NCBI RefSeq assembly: GCF_902506415.1
Contig: NZ_LR733275.1
Coordinates: 5,060,176 to 5,124,175 of the forward strand
From: Massilia sp. 9I
GTDB lineage: Bacteria; Pseudomonadota; Gammaproteobacteria; Burkholderiales; Burkholderiaceae_D
DNA: 64,000 bases
Direction of reading: 5' to 3'
Part shown: piece after piece, positions 10,371 to 18,793 of the stretch
How the letters are laid out: the number at the start of each line of letters is the position of its first letter
How positions within the stretch are numbered: position 1 is the stretch's first letter
Position numbers and translations under genes: made by a program
Notes under the pieces: generated by a model
Told to the model about the DNA's origin: nothing
Databases searched by the model: none
What the model saw: the letters and a program-made list of their open reading frames with translations, nothing else

Positions 10371-12149
10371 GTGGCAGCAATCAAAACTGCAATCCCTACC
10401 CGTCGTTTTGACGCGGTCATCGTTGGCGCCGGCGGTTCCGGCATGCGTGCATCGCTGCAGCTGGCTGAAGCCGGCCTGAACGTGGCGGTGCTGTCGAAAG
10501 TGTTCCCGACCCGTTCCCACACCGTGGCTGCCCAGGGCGGCATCGGCGCTTCGCTGGGCAACATGAGCGAAGACGACTGGTACTGGCACATGTTCGACAC
10601 CGTCAAGGGTGGCGACTACCTGGGCGACCAGGACGCGATCGAATTCATGTGCCGCGAAGCCCCGAAGGTCGTGTACGAGCTCGAACACTTCGGCATGCCT
10701 TTCGACCGCAACCCGGACGGCACCATCTACCAGCGTCCGTTCGGCGGCCACACCGCGAACTTCGGCGAGAAGCCGGTCCAGCGCGCCTGCGCCGCGGCCG
10801 ACCGCACCGGCCACGCACTGCTGCACACCCTGTACCAGCGTAACGTCCGCGCCCGCACCCACTTCTTCGTCGAGTGGATGGCCCTCGACCTGATCCGCGA
10901 CGCCGACGGCGACGTGGTCGGCGTGCTGGCCCTGGAAATGGAAACTGGCGACGTCATGATCCTGGAAGCGAAGACCACCATCTTCGCCACCGGCGGCGCA
11001 GGCCGCATCTTCGCGGCTTCCACCAACGCCTTCATCAACACCGGCGACGGCATGGGTATGGCGGCGCGCGCCGGCCTGCCGCTGCAGGACATGGAGTTCT
11101 GGCAGTTCCACCCGACCGGCGTGGCCGGCGCGGGCGTCCTCATCACCGAGGGCGTGCGCGGCGAGGGCGGTATCCTGATCAACTCCAATGGCGAACGCTT
11201 CATGGAGCGCTACGCGCCGACCCTGAAAGACCTGGCGCCGCGCGACTTCGTCTCGCGTTCGATGGACCAGGAAATCAAGGAAGGCCGCGGCTGCGGTCCG
11301 AACAAGGACCACGTGCTGCTGGACCTGCGCCACATCGGCAAGGACACCATCGAGAAGCGCCTGCCGTCGATCCTGGAAATCGGCCACAAGTTCGCCAACG
11401 TCGACGCGACCAAGGAACCGATCCCGGTGGTCCCGACCATCCACTACCAGATGGGCGGCATCCCGACCAACATCCACGGCCAGGTCGTCGCTCCTGACGG
11501 CATGGGCGGCCAGAAGATCGTCAACGGCCTGTACGCGATCGGCGAATGCGCCTGCGTCTCGGTCCACGGCGCCAACCGCCTCGGCACCAACTCGCTGCTC
11601 GACCTGGTGGTGTTCGGCCGCGCGGCCGGCAACCACGTCGTGGCGTCGAACCTGAAGCAGAAGGTCAACAAGCCGCTGCCGAAGGACGCCGCCGACTTCG
11701 GCATGGACCGCCTGAACCGCCTCGAGACCTCGACCGGCAGCGAAAAAGTGCAGGGCGTCGCCAACGACATCCGCGCCACGATGCAGAAGTACTGCGGCGT
11801 GTTCCGTACCCAGGAACTGCTCGATACCGGCGTCAAGGAAATCATGAAGCTGGATGAGCGCCGCAAGCACGTCTCGTTCAAGGACAAGTCGAAGGTGTTC
11901 AACACCGCCCGCGTGGAAGCGCTGGAACTCGACAACCTGATCGAGACCGCGAAGGCGACCATCGTGTCGGCCGCGGCCCGTCCGGAATCGCGCGGCGCCC
12001 ACGCCCACAGCGACTTCCCGAACCGCGACGACGAGAACTGGATGAAGCACACCCTGTTCTTCTCGGAAGGCAACCGCCTCGAGTACAAGGCTGTGGTCAC
12101 CAAGCCGCTGACCGTCGACACCTTCAAGCCGAAGGCCCGTACTTTCTAA
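10371..12149 (+). CDS. sdhA: Succinate dehydrogenase flavoprotein subunit SdhA
   Basis: A 592-residue flavoprotein that oxidises succinate to fumarate in complex II. Seen: FAD dinucleotide motif VIVGAGGSGMRASLQLAEAG, the histidine for covalent FAD in SHTVAAQGGIGA, active-site HPTGVAGAG and GANRLGTNSLLDL, and the C-terminal DDENWMKHTLFF. It starts with GTG, preceded by TCTGGAGTG. A hairpin in the 52-base gap before sdhB may stabilise the sdhCDA part of the message. Confidence 0.97.
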   Translation: MAAIKTAIPTRRFDAVIVGAGGSGMRASLQLAEAGLNVAVLSKVFPTRSHTVAAQGGIGASLGNMSEDDWYWHMFDTVKGGDYLGDQDAIEFMCREAPKVVYELEHFGMPFDRNPDGTIYQRPFGGHTANFGEKPVQRACAAADRTGHALLHTLYQRNVRARTHFFVEWMALDLIRDADGDVVGVLALEMETGDVMILEAKTTIFATGGAGRIFAASTNAFINTGDGMGMAARAGLPLQDMEFWQFHPTGVAGAGVLITEGVRGEGGILINSNGERFMERYAPTLKDLAPRDFVSRSMDQEIKEGRGCGPNKDHVLLDLRHIGKDTIEKRLPSILEIGHKFANVDATKEPIPVVPTIHYQMGGIPTNIHGQVVAPDGMGGQKIVNGLYAIGECACVSVHGANRLGTNSLLDLVVFGRAAGNHVVASNLKQKVNKPLPKDAADFGMDRLNRLETSTGSEKVQGVANDIRATMQKYCGVFRTQELLDTGVKEIMKLDERRKHVSFKDKSKVFNTARVEALELDNLIETAKATIVSAAARPESRGAHAHSDFPNRDDENWMKHTLFFSEGNRLEYKAVVTKPLTVDTFKPKARTF

Positions 12150-12159
12150 ATTTTGTTGA

Positions 12160-12182
12160 GGGCCGCGTCTTGAGCGCGGCCC
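12160..12182 (+). terminator. Intercistronic hairpin between sdhA and sdhB
   Basis: GGGCCGCG pairs with CGCGGCCC around a 7-base loop. No U-run follows, so this is more likely an mRNA-stability or pausing element than a full terminator. Confidence 0.45.
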
Positions 12183-12201
12183 ATCTAGAACAGGTAAAAA
12201 C

Positions 12202-12912
12202 ATGGCACGCACCGTCCAACTGAAGATCTACCGCTACGATCCTGACAAGGATGCGAAGCCTTACATGCAAGACGTCACCGTCGAGCTGCAAGACACCGAC
12301 AAGATGCTGCTCGACGCCCTCCAGCGCATCAAGTCGGACGTCGACGATTCGCTGGCCCTGCGCCGCTCCTGCCGCGAAGGCGTGTGCGGTTCGGACGCAA
12401 TGAACATCAACGGCAAGAACGGCCTGGCCTGCACCACCAACCTGAACGAGCTGACCCAGCCGATCGTGCTGCGTCCTCTGCCGGGCCTGCCGGTGGTGCG
12501 CGACCTAATCGTCGACATGACCAACTTCTTCAAGCAGTACCACTCGATCAAGCCGTTCCTGATCAACGACTCGATCAAGCCGGAGAAGGAACGCCTGCAG
12601 TCGCCGGAAGAGCGCGAAGAGCTCGACGGCCTGTACGAGTGCATCCTGTGCGCCTGCTGCTCGACCTCGTGCCCGTCGTTCTGGTGGAACCCGGACAAGT
12701 TCGTCGGCCCGGCCGGCCTGCTGCAGGCCTACCGCTTCATCGCCGACTCGCGCGACGAAGCCACCAACGAGCGCCTGGACAACCTGGAAGACCCGTACCG
12801 CCTGTTCCGCTGCCACTCGATCATGAACTGCACGGACGTGTGCCCGAAGGGCCTGAATCCGAACAAGGCGATCGGCAAGATCAAGGAACTGCTGGTTCGT
12901 CGCGCGATTTAA
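12202..12912 (+). CDS. sdhB: Succinate dehydrogenase iron-sulfur subunit SdhB
   Basis: A 236-residue electron-transfer subunit of complex II. All three clusters can be placed: [2Fe-2S] in SCREGVCGSDAMNINGKNGL (about residues 54-75), [4Fe-4S] in CILCACCSTSCPS and [3Fe-4S] in CHSIMNCTDVCPKGL. It carries electrons from SdhA-FAD to ubiquinone at SdhCD. Last gene of sdhCDAB; the following gap holds a repeated palindromic element before sdhE. Confidence 0.97.
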   Translation: MARTVQLKIYRYDPDKDAKPYMQDVTVELQDTDKMLLDALQRIKSDVDDSLALRRSCREGVCGSDAMNINGKNGLACTTNLNELTQPIVLRPLPGLPVVRDLIVDMTNFFKQYHSIKPFLINDSIKPEKERLQSPEEREELDGLYECILCACCSTSCPSFWWNPDKFVGPAGLLQAYRFIADSRDEATNERLDNLEDPYRLFRCHSIMNCTDVCPKGLNPNKAIGKIKELLVRRAI

Positions 12913-12930
12913 TATCGCCGTCCGTCGACC

Positions 12931-13009
12931 GCGTGGGCGGCCAAGCCGCCCACCCTACGAATCCACGATACCCGTAGGGTGGGCAGGTCTCCTGCCCACG
13001 CGTTCAACG
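12931..13009. repeat. REP-type palindromic element (CGTAGGGTGGGC family), copy 1
   Basis: Two hairpin units: GCGTGGGCGGCCAAGCCGCC with its CCACCCTACG tail, then CGTAGGGTGGGC...GCCCACGCGTTCAACG. The same unit pair, in the opposite relative order, occurs at 46328-46437. Both copies are intergenic. This fits a dispersed REP-like family; here it could also end or stabilise the sdhCDAB transcript. Confidence 0.8.
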
Positions 13010-13122
13010 AACCGCAGCATTCCGCAGCATCTTCGCAGTAAAGATGCCGCAAATACAGTAAAAGTACCGTACTGCCTAATCCCGGCATGCGGAGTATGAT
13101 GTTGACCCAACAACGGACTCTA

Positions 13123-13389
13123 GTGAAAACGCATCAATCCGACCCAGCCAACCGCGCCCGCCTGCGCTGGCGCGCGCGCCGCGGTCTGCTCGAGAACGAT
13201 TTGATCCTCACGCGCTTCCTGGATGCGCATGAAGAAGAATTGAGCGACGAGGACGTCGATGCGCTGACCCGCTTGCTGGACCTGGCGGACAACCCGCTGA
13301 TGGACCTGCTCCTGGGCCGGACCGAGCCTGAAGGCGAGGTCGACCAGCCGCACGTGCGCGCCTTGGTGGCGCGCCTGCGGCAGGCGTAG
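13123..13389 (+). CDS. sdhE: FAD assembly factor SdhE
   Basis: About 88 residues, an alpha-helical SdhE/Sdh5 protein that promotes covalent attachment of FAD to SdhA. The signature RRGLLENDLIL (RGxxE) is seen near the N-terminus, followed by LDAHEEELSDEDVDALTRLLDLADNPLMDLLLGR. The start is uncertain: GTG 13123 was preferred because the conserved region begins right after it and the upstream ATGs at 13087-13099 overlap a -10-like TATGAT. It lies between sdhB and gltA and ends 62 bases before gltA. Confidence 0.88.
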   Translation: MKTHQSDPANRARLRWRARRGLLENDLILTRFLDAHEEELSDEDVDALTRLLDLADNPLMDLLLGRTEPEGEVDQPHVRALVARLRQA

Positions 13390-13451
13390 TCGAGACCTAG
13401 CGCCAGAATTCGTATTTGTTTTTAGATCCACTCCCACAAGAAGGAAGTGCC

Positions 13452-14753
13452 ATGAATATCTCTGATACCAAAGCCACCCTGTCGTTCTCCGACGGCAGCC
13501 CGTCCGTCGACATGCCGATCTACAAAGGCACCATCGGCCCGGACGTCATCGACATCCGCAAGCTGTACGGCCAGACCGGCAAGTTCACCTACGACCCTGG
13601 CTTCATGTCGACTGCCTCGTGCAACTCGAGCATCACCTACATCGACGGTGACAAGGGCGAGTTGCTGTACCGCGGCTACCCGATCGAGCAGCTGGCCGTC
13701 AACTGCGACTTCCTGGAAACCTGCTACCTGCTGCTGAACGGCGAACTGCCGAACGCCGCGCAGAAGGCCAAGTTCGACGAGACCGTGACCCGTCACACGA
13801 TGGTCCACGAGCAGATGAACTTCTTCTTCCGCGGCTTCCGCCGCGACGCGCACCCAATGTCGGTCCTGGTCGGCACCGTCGGCGCGCTGGCTTCGTTTTA
13901 CCACGACTCGCTCGACATCAACGATCCGAAGCAGCGCGAAATCTCGGCAATCCGCCTGATCGCCAAGCTGCCGACCCTGGTCGCGATGGCCTACAAGTAC
14001 TCGATCGGCCAGCCGTTCATGTACCCGCGTAACGACCTGTCGTACAGCGCGAACTTCATGCACATGATGTTCGCCAACCCGTGCGAAGAGTACAAGGTCA
14101 ACGACGTGCTGGTGCGCGCCCTGGACCGCATCCTGATCCTGCACGCAGACCACGAGCAGAACGCCTCGACCTCGACCGTCCGCCTGGCCGGTTCGTCGGG
14201 CGCCAACCCGTTCGCCTGTATCGCTGCCGGTATCGCCTGCCTGTGGGGCCCGGCGCACGGCGGCGCCAACGAAGCCGCACTGACCATGCTGAAGGAAATC
14301 GGCTCGGTCGAGAACATCCCGGCCTTCATCGAGAAGGTCAAGGACAAGAACTCGGGCGTGAAGCTGATGGGCTTCGGTCACCGCGTCTACAAGAACTTCG
14401 ACCCGCGCGCCAAGCTGATGCGCGAAACCTGCCACGAAGTGCTGAACGAACTGGGCCTGCAGGACGACCCGCTGTTCAAGCTCGCGATGGAACTGGAAAA
14501 GATCGCCCTGAACGACGAATACTTCGTGTCGCGCAAGCTGTACCCGAACGTCGACTTCTACTCGGGCATCGTGCAGTCGGCCCTGGGCATCCCGGTCTCC
14601 CTGTTCACCGGTATCTTCGCGATGGCCCGTACCATCGGCTGGATCGCCCAGTGGAACGAAATGATCGCCGACCCGGAACAGAAGATCGGCCGTCCGCGTC
14701 AGCTGTTCGTGGGTTCGCCGGTGCGCGACGTGCCGTCGATCGACAAGCGTTAA
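13452..14753 (+). CDS. gltA: Citrate synthase
   Basis: A 433-residue type II (hexameric, Gram-negative) citrate synthase that condenses oxaloacetate and acetyl-CoA. Seen: N-terminal beta-domain with GFMSTASCNSSITYIDGDKG, the active-site histidine in CLWGPAHGGANEAAL and the second histidine plus arginine in GFGHRVYKNFDPRA. AGAAGGAAG precedes the ATG at 13452. It follows sdhE in the same direction and ends at a clear terminator. Confidence 0.97.
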   Translation: MNISDTKATLSFSDGSPSVDMPIYKGTIGPDVIDIRKLYGQTGKFTYDPGFMSTASCNSSITYIDGDKGELLYRGYPIEQLAVNCDFLETCYLLLNGELPNAAQKAKFDETVTRHTMVHEQMNFFFRGFRRDAHPMSVLVGTVGALASFYHDSLDINDPKQREISAIRLIAKLPTLVAMAYKYSIGQPFMYPRNDLSYSANFMHMMFANPCEEYKVNDVLVRALDRILILHADHEQNASTSTVRLAGSSGANPFACIAAGIACLWGPAHGGANEAALTMLKEIGSVENIPAFIEKVKDKNSGVKLMGFGHRVYKNFDPRAKLMRETCHEVLNELGLQDDPLFKLAMELEKIALNDEYFVSRKLYPNVDFYSGIVQSALGIPVSLFTGIFAMARTIGWIAQWNEMIADPEQKIGRPRQLFVGSPVRDVPSIDKR

Positions 14754-14775
14754 TTCGCAAAGCGAATCAACATGG

Positions 14776-14800
14776 AGCGGGCTTCGGCCCGCTTTTTTTT
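14776..14800 (+). terminator. Rho-independent terminator of gltA
   Basis: AGCGGGC, loop TTCGGC region, GCCCGCT, followed by eight T residues. Confidence 0.92.
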
Positions 14801-14898
14801 CGTCCGCGCTGTTCAAAGCACGGTGGGTCCAATTCGGTAATCCAAGGCCCTGATACGTTATCATTGCCAAAGAATCAAGCCAACAACACTCCCCCATC

Positions 14899-15840
14899 AT
14901 GAACGAGTCGACGTCCTATCCCTACCTGAGCGATATCGTGAAAGCGCTGACCGGCTACGATCTGCCGCTGCCTCTCGCGACCTTTGGCTTGCTCGTGGCC
15001 TGCGCCATGTTCGCCGCGGCTGCCTGCCTCACGGCGGAGCTGCGCCGCATCTCCGAGACGCAAGGCCTGCTGCAGGGGCGGCGCCTGGTCAAAGGCAAGG
15101 ACGGCGCGCCAAGCTGGGTCACCGTTCCCGCACACGAGCTGGTGTCGAGCCTCACCGCAGTGGTGATGGTCGCAGGCATCGTGGGCGCCCGCCTGTTTCA
15201 TATCCTCGAGAACATGGACCAGTTCATGGCCTCGCCCTGGTCGATCATTTTCAGCCGTTCCGGCCTCAGTGTCTTCGGTGGGCTGATCGTCGGTACGATC
15301 GCCGGCGTGGTCTTCGTGCGCCGCTGGCAGCTGCCGGTGCGGCCTTTGCTCGACGCGGTCGCTCCCGCCATGATGCTGGGGTATGCGATCGGGCGCGTCG
15401 GATGCCAGATATCGGGTGACGGCGACTGGGGTATCGCGGCGAACATGGCGCTCAAGCCGGACTGGCTGCCGACCTGGTTCTGGGCCCAGACCTACCAGAA
15501 CAATATTTATGGCGAGGTGATCGCGGCGCCGGGCGTGTACCCGACGCCTGTCTACGAGTCCGTGATGGCGATGCTGTGTTTTGCGCTGCTGTGGAAGCTG
15601 CGCAAGCATCCGTTCATGACCGGCTGGCTGTTCGCGGTCTACCTCGTCCTTGCCGGCATCGAGCGCCTGCTGATCGAACAGATCCGGGTCAACCCGCCGT
15701 ACGATCTGGGCCTGTTCAAGGCGACCCAGGCCGAGTTGATCGCCGCGGCGCTGATCTGCGCGGGGCTGGTCGGCGTCACTCTCCTGACCCGTGCAAAGGC
15801 AGACCAGCCGGCGCGCCGCATGCCTGAGGAGGCGGCATGA
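14899..15840 (+). CDS. Lgt-family (prolipoprotein diacylglyceryl transferase-like) membrane protein, altered signature
   Basis: A 313-residue polytopic membrane protein of the Lgt family, with helices such as FGLLVACAMFAAAACL, LSVFGGLIVGTIAGVVFV and GWLFAVYLVLAGIERLLIEQIR, the last matching the conserved C-terminal Lgt helix with its arginine. Lgt transfers diacylglyceryl from phosphatidylglycerol to lipobox cysteines. Here the family signature (normally GR-I-G-N-F-I-N-G-E) reads GRVGCQISGDGDWG, replacing both asparagines and the glutamate. It may be a divergent paralogue with another substrate, so I do not call it lgt. No good ribosome site is visible. Confidence 0.75.
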   Translation: MNESTSYPYLSDIVKALTGYDLPLPLATFGLLVACAMFAAAACLTAELRRISETQGLLQGRRLVKGKDGAPSWVTVPAHELVSSLTAVVMVAGIVGARLFHILENMDQFMASPWSIIFSRSGLSVFGGLIVGTIAGVVFVRRWQLPVRPLLDAVAPAMMLGYAIGRVGCQISGDGDWGIAANMALKPDWLPTWFWAQTYQNNIYGEVIAAPGVYPTPVYESVMAMLCFALLWKLRKHPFMTGWLFAVYLVLAGIERLLIEQIRVNPPYDLGLFKATQAELIAAALICAGLVGVTLLTRAKADQPARRMPEEAA

Positions 15841-16068
15841 TCAAGCAGGTCGGGCCGGCAGACATTCAGCCCAAGCTCTGAGCTTTGGCTGGCTAGCTAT
15901 CGCGAACGAGTCCGCGGCAAAGCTCGCCAGTCACGGGTGAAGCGCATTCTGGTATGTCGTGCGGGGCTTGCCCATGCTCCGTGCCTTCCCCTGGCCGCAG
16001 CCAAGGTTCTGGCGGACTCTCGGCGTCTCGGTCATGATCGTGGTGGTGTGCTTCGGTGTCGTCAGGCT

Positions 16069-16494
16069 TTAGCGGGTCCAATTGCACTTTCCTCTCAAGA
16101 TAGCGGCGCCCCAGAAGGGCAGGGCCATGATGCCGGTGAAACCGAAATTCCAGTTCTTGGTGCTGAAGCCGGGCGGTTGATGCTTCAGCGGGTTCGGTCC
16201 CATGCAGTGCGGCTTTTCCGCCTGGGAGAACTGGCGCGCGAATTCGCGATAGGCGCCGCCACCCAGTGCCTGGCCGGTGGCGGGCATCGGCGTCTCCGGC
16301 ATCTCCTCCAGCGTAGCACGAACGGCGGCCCGGATCGCCTCGTCGCTTGGCCGCGCGCCGGGCTGCGGCGCCGGCTGAGGGGCGGGGAGGGCGAACGGGT
16401 CCTGCAGCGTGTTCCTGGCCGCCGGTGGTGCGTCCGCATAGGCGACAAAGACGGGGCAGAGCGGTACGAGGATCGTTGGGAGCCAGGCTTTCAT
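16069..16494 (-). CDS. Small secreted protein of unknown function
   Basis: A 141-residue protein with a signal peptide (KAWLPTILVPLCPVFVAYADA), a Pro/Ala-rich linker and a C-terminal part with two cysteines (KPHCMGPNPLKHQPP and GKCNW) around a hydrophobic GFTGIMALPFWGAAIL segment. I do not recognise the family. The signal peptide and ordered cysteines make it a plausible gene despite a weak ribosome site. It converges on the Lgt-like gene; 15841-16068 shows nothing else except a 14-codon frame. Confidence 0.55.
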   Translation of the reverse strand: MKAWLPTILVPLCPVFVAYADAPPAARNTLQDPFALPAPQPAPQPGARPSDEAIRAAVRATLEEMPETPMPATGQALGGGAYREFARQFSQAEKPHCMGPNPLKHQPPGFSTKNWNFGFTGIMALPFWGAAILRGKCNWTR

Positions 16495-16607
16495 CGTCGT
16501 GTCGTGGAGTGGATGAGTTGCTGACTGTATCCAAAAGTATTGGCAGAATACTTATGGGTGCATGAAGGCCCGCACGATTATGAGCAGTGAATAAAGAGGA
16601 GCAGAGG

Positions 16608-16934
16608 ATGGCAACCGAGCAGAGTTTCGTGGACTACGTGGCCGAAGTAGCCGGGCTGGGCAGCCGCCTGACGCACAAGAAGATGTTCGGCGAGTTCGCC
16701 CTCTACCTCGACGGCAAGGTGGTCGCCTTCGCCTGCGATAACAGCCTGTACATCAAGCCTTCGAAGGCCGTCGCGGCGCTCGCCCCGGACCTGCCGCAAG
16801 GCCCACCATATCCCGGCGCCAAGGATTATCCGATCGCCGACGAGCTGCTCGACGATCCCCAGCTGCTCCGCCGCCTGATCGAGGACACCGCGGCGCTGAT
16901 GCCGCTGCCCAAACCGAAGAAGCTCAAAGCCTGA
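16608..16934 (+). CDS. TfoX N-terminal domain protein
   Basis: A 108-residue cytoplasmic protein with a single TfoX/Sxy N-terminal domain: KKMFGEFALYLDGKVVAFACDNSLYIKP followed by PPYPGAKDYPIADELLDDPQLLRRLIEDTAAL. In Haemophilus the full-length protein promotes competence; stand-alone N-domains are common and uncharacterised. Start 16608 has GAGGAG 7 bases upstream; GTG 16587 would add seven residues. It stands alone before the pao-type operon. Confidence 0.8.
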   Translation: MATEQSFVDYVAEVAGLGSRLTHKKMFGEFALYLDGKVVAFACDNSLYIKPSKAVAALAPDLPQGPPYPGAKDYPIADELLDDPQLLRRLIEDTAALMPLPKPKKLKA

Positions 16935-17180
16935 GCGTCCTTTCAGTACGCCCTGTACTGATAAGTGGCTCGTATTCATGAGCCACATTCATAAGCCCTT
17001 GCATTTTTCGCACGAAAAAACCTCCTTTTACGCGCCTACAATCGGATAGCCGCCGCGCAGGCGAACTGCACGCCTCGAAATTGTAAAAAGCGTTATGTTC
17101 TTGGCTTCGGTCGCGACCGCATTTTCGTCAATTCGGAAGCGCGGTGGTCCATATTGCCCATGCCCAAGAAAGGAAGAACG

Positions 17181-17831
17181 ATGCCCGACTTCGATCCAAA
17201 CAGGCGGCAGCTGCTCAAGGCGTCCACTGTCGCCGTCGGTGGTGTCGCCGTGGCTTCCCAGCTCGCGGCGCCCGCCGAAGCTGCGCCCGCCGCTCCACCG
17301 GCCAACTCGGCTACCCCGACCACCATGAACGTCCGCCTGAAAGTCAACGGTATCGAGCACCAGTTGCAGGTCGATCCGCGCACCACGCTGCTGGACGCGC
17401 TGCGCGACCGCCTGCACCTCACCGGCAGCAAGAAGGGCTGCGACCAGGGCCAGTGCGGCGCCTGCACGGTGCTGATCGACGGCCGCCGCACCACCTCCTG
17501 CCTGACGCTGGCCGTGATGCAGGAAGGCCATGAGATCACCACCATCGAGGGCCTCGGCACCCCGAACAACCTGCACCCGCTGCAGCGCGCCTTCGTCAAG
17601 CACGACGGCTACCAGTGCGGCTTCTGTACCCCGGGACAGATCTGTTCCGCCGTCGGCATGCTGGAAGAGGTGAGGATGGGCATGCCGAGCCATGTCACCG
17701 CCGACCTGAACGCGCCGCTGCAAGCCACCGACATGGAATTCCGCGAGCGCATGAGCGGCAACATCTGCCGCTGCGGCGCCTATTCCAACATCCAGGAAGC
17801 GATTGCCGAAGTGGCGGGAGTGAAGCGATGA
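17181..17831 (+). CDS. paoA: Aldehyde oxidoreductase [2Fe-2S] subunit, Tat-exported (PaoA type)
   Basis: A 216-residue small subunit of a molybdenum hydroxylase. The N-terminus has a Tat signal (NRRQLLKASTVAVGGVAVASQLA). Then come two [2Fe-2S] sites: plant-type CDQGQCGACTVL...SCL and the second in CGFCTPGQIC...NICRCGAYSNI. This matches periplasmic PaoA (YagT) of E. coli aldehyde oxidoreductase. GAAAGGAAG precedes the ATG at 17181. Its stop overlaps the start of the FAD subunit gene by ATGA. The symbol rests on homology of the whole set; the true substrate is not known. Confidence 0.88.
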   Translation: MPDFDPNRRQLLKASTVAVGGVAVASQLAAPAEAAPAAPPANSATPTTMNVRLKVNGIEHQLQVDPRTTLLDALRDRLHLTGSKKGCDQGQCGACTVLIDGRRTTSCLTLAVMQEGHEITTIEGLGTPNNLHPLQRAFVKHDGYQCGFCTPGQICSAVGMLEEVRMGMPSHVTADLNAPLQATDMEFRERMSGNICRCGAYSNIQEAIAEVAGVKR

Positions 17832-18778
17832 AAGCCTTTACCTACGAACGGGCCAGGACGCCCCAGGAAGCCGCCGACGCCGCCGCGCGCCACCCGAACG
17901 CGCGCTTTGTCGCGGGCGGCACCAACCTGCTCGACCTGATGAAGCTCCAGATCGAAACGCCGTCCCACCTCATCGACGTCAACGACCTGGCGCTCGACCG
18001 CATCGAGCCAACGCAAAATGGCGGCCTGCGCATCGGCGCGCTGGTGCGCAATTCCGACTTGGCGGCCGACCCGCGCGTGCGGCGCGACTACGGCGTGCTC
18101 ACGCGCGCCCTGGTGGCCGGCGCCTCGGGCCAGCTGCGCAACCAGGCCACCACCGCCGGCAACCTGCTGCAGCGCACCCGCTGCCCCTACTTCTACGACA
18201 CCAACGTACCCTGCAACAAGCGCAAGCCGGGCAGCGGCTGCAGCGCCATCGGCGGCTTCACCCGCCTGCATGCGATCGTCGGCCAGAGCGATGCCTGCAT
18301 CGCGACCCACCCGAGCGATATGGCAGTGGCCATGCGCGTGCTCGACGCGCAAGTCGAGACGGTGTCTCCGGGCGGCGCGACGCGCGTGATCCCGATCGCC
18401 GACTTCCACCGCCTGCCGGGCAACACCCCGCACATCGATCACAACCTGAAGCCCGGTGAACTGATCACCGCGGTGACCCTGCCGCCGCCCTTAGGGGGCG
18501 TGCAGAGCTACCGCAAGGTGCGCGACCGCGCGTCCTACGCCTTCGCGATCGTGTCGGTGGCAGCCATCATCCAGCGCGACGGCAGCGGCCGGGTGGCGCT
18601 CGGCGGCGTGGCCCACAAGCCGTGGCGCGTCGAGGCGGCCGAAGGCGCCTTCGCGCGCGGAGCCCAGGCGGTCGCCGGCGGTGTGCTGCAGGGCGCCCGC
18701 ACGACCGAGGACAACGCGTTCAAGGTGCCGCTCGTCGAGCGCGCCCTGGCCGCAGCCATCGCCGATGCACGAGCATAA
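17828..18778 (+). CDS. paoB: Aldehyde oxidoreductase FAD-binding subunit (PaoB type)
   Basis: A 316-residue medium subunit of the xanthine dehydrogenase family. FAD site: NARFVAGGTNLLDLMKLQ and GASGQLRNQATTAGNLLQRT. It also has the cysteine loop CPYFYDTNVPCNKRKPGSGC that in E. coli PaoB carries an extra [4Fe-4S] cluster, which supports the Pao rather than Xdh assignment. No signal peptide, so it would be exported as a complex with the Tat-bearing subunit. Coupled to paoA by a 4-base overlap; 15 bases precede paoC. Confidence 0.88.
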   Translation: MKAFTYERARTPQEAADAAARHPNARFVAGGTNLLDLMKLQIETPSHLIDVNDLALDRIEPTQNGGLRIGALVRNSDLAADPRVRRDYGVLTRALVAGASGQLRNQATTAGNLLQRTRCPYFYDTNVPCNKRKPGSGCSAIGGFTRLHAIVGQSDACIATHPSDMAVAMRVLDAQVETVSPGGATRVIPIADFHRLPGNTPHIDHNLKPGELITAVTLPPPLGGVQSYRKVRDRASYAFAIVSVAAIIQRDGSGRVALGGVAHKPWRVEAAEGAFARGAQAVAGGVLQGARTTEDNAFKVPLVERALAAAIADARA

Positions 18779-18793
18779 GCGGAAGGGACAGCC

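Noticed and set aside
13087..13122. Upstream ATG codons as the sdhE start
   Set aside because: They overlap a -10-like TATGAT, add residues not seen in the family and have no well-spaced ribosome site.
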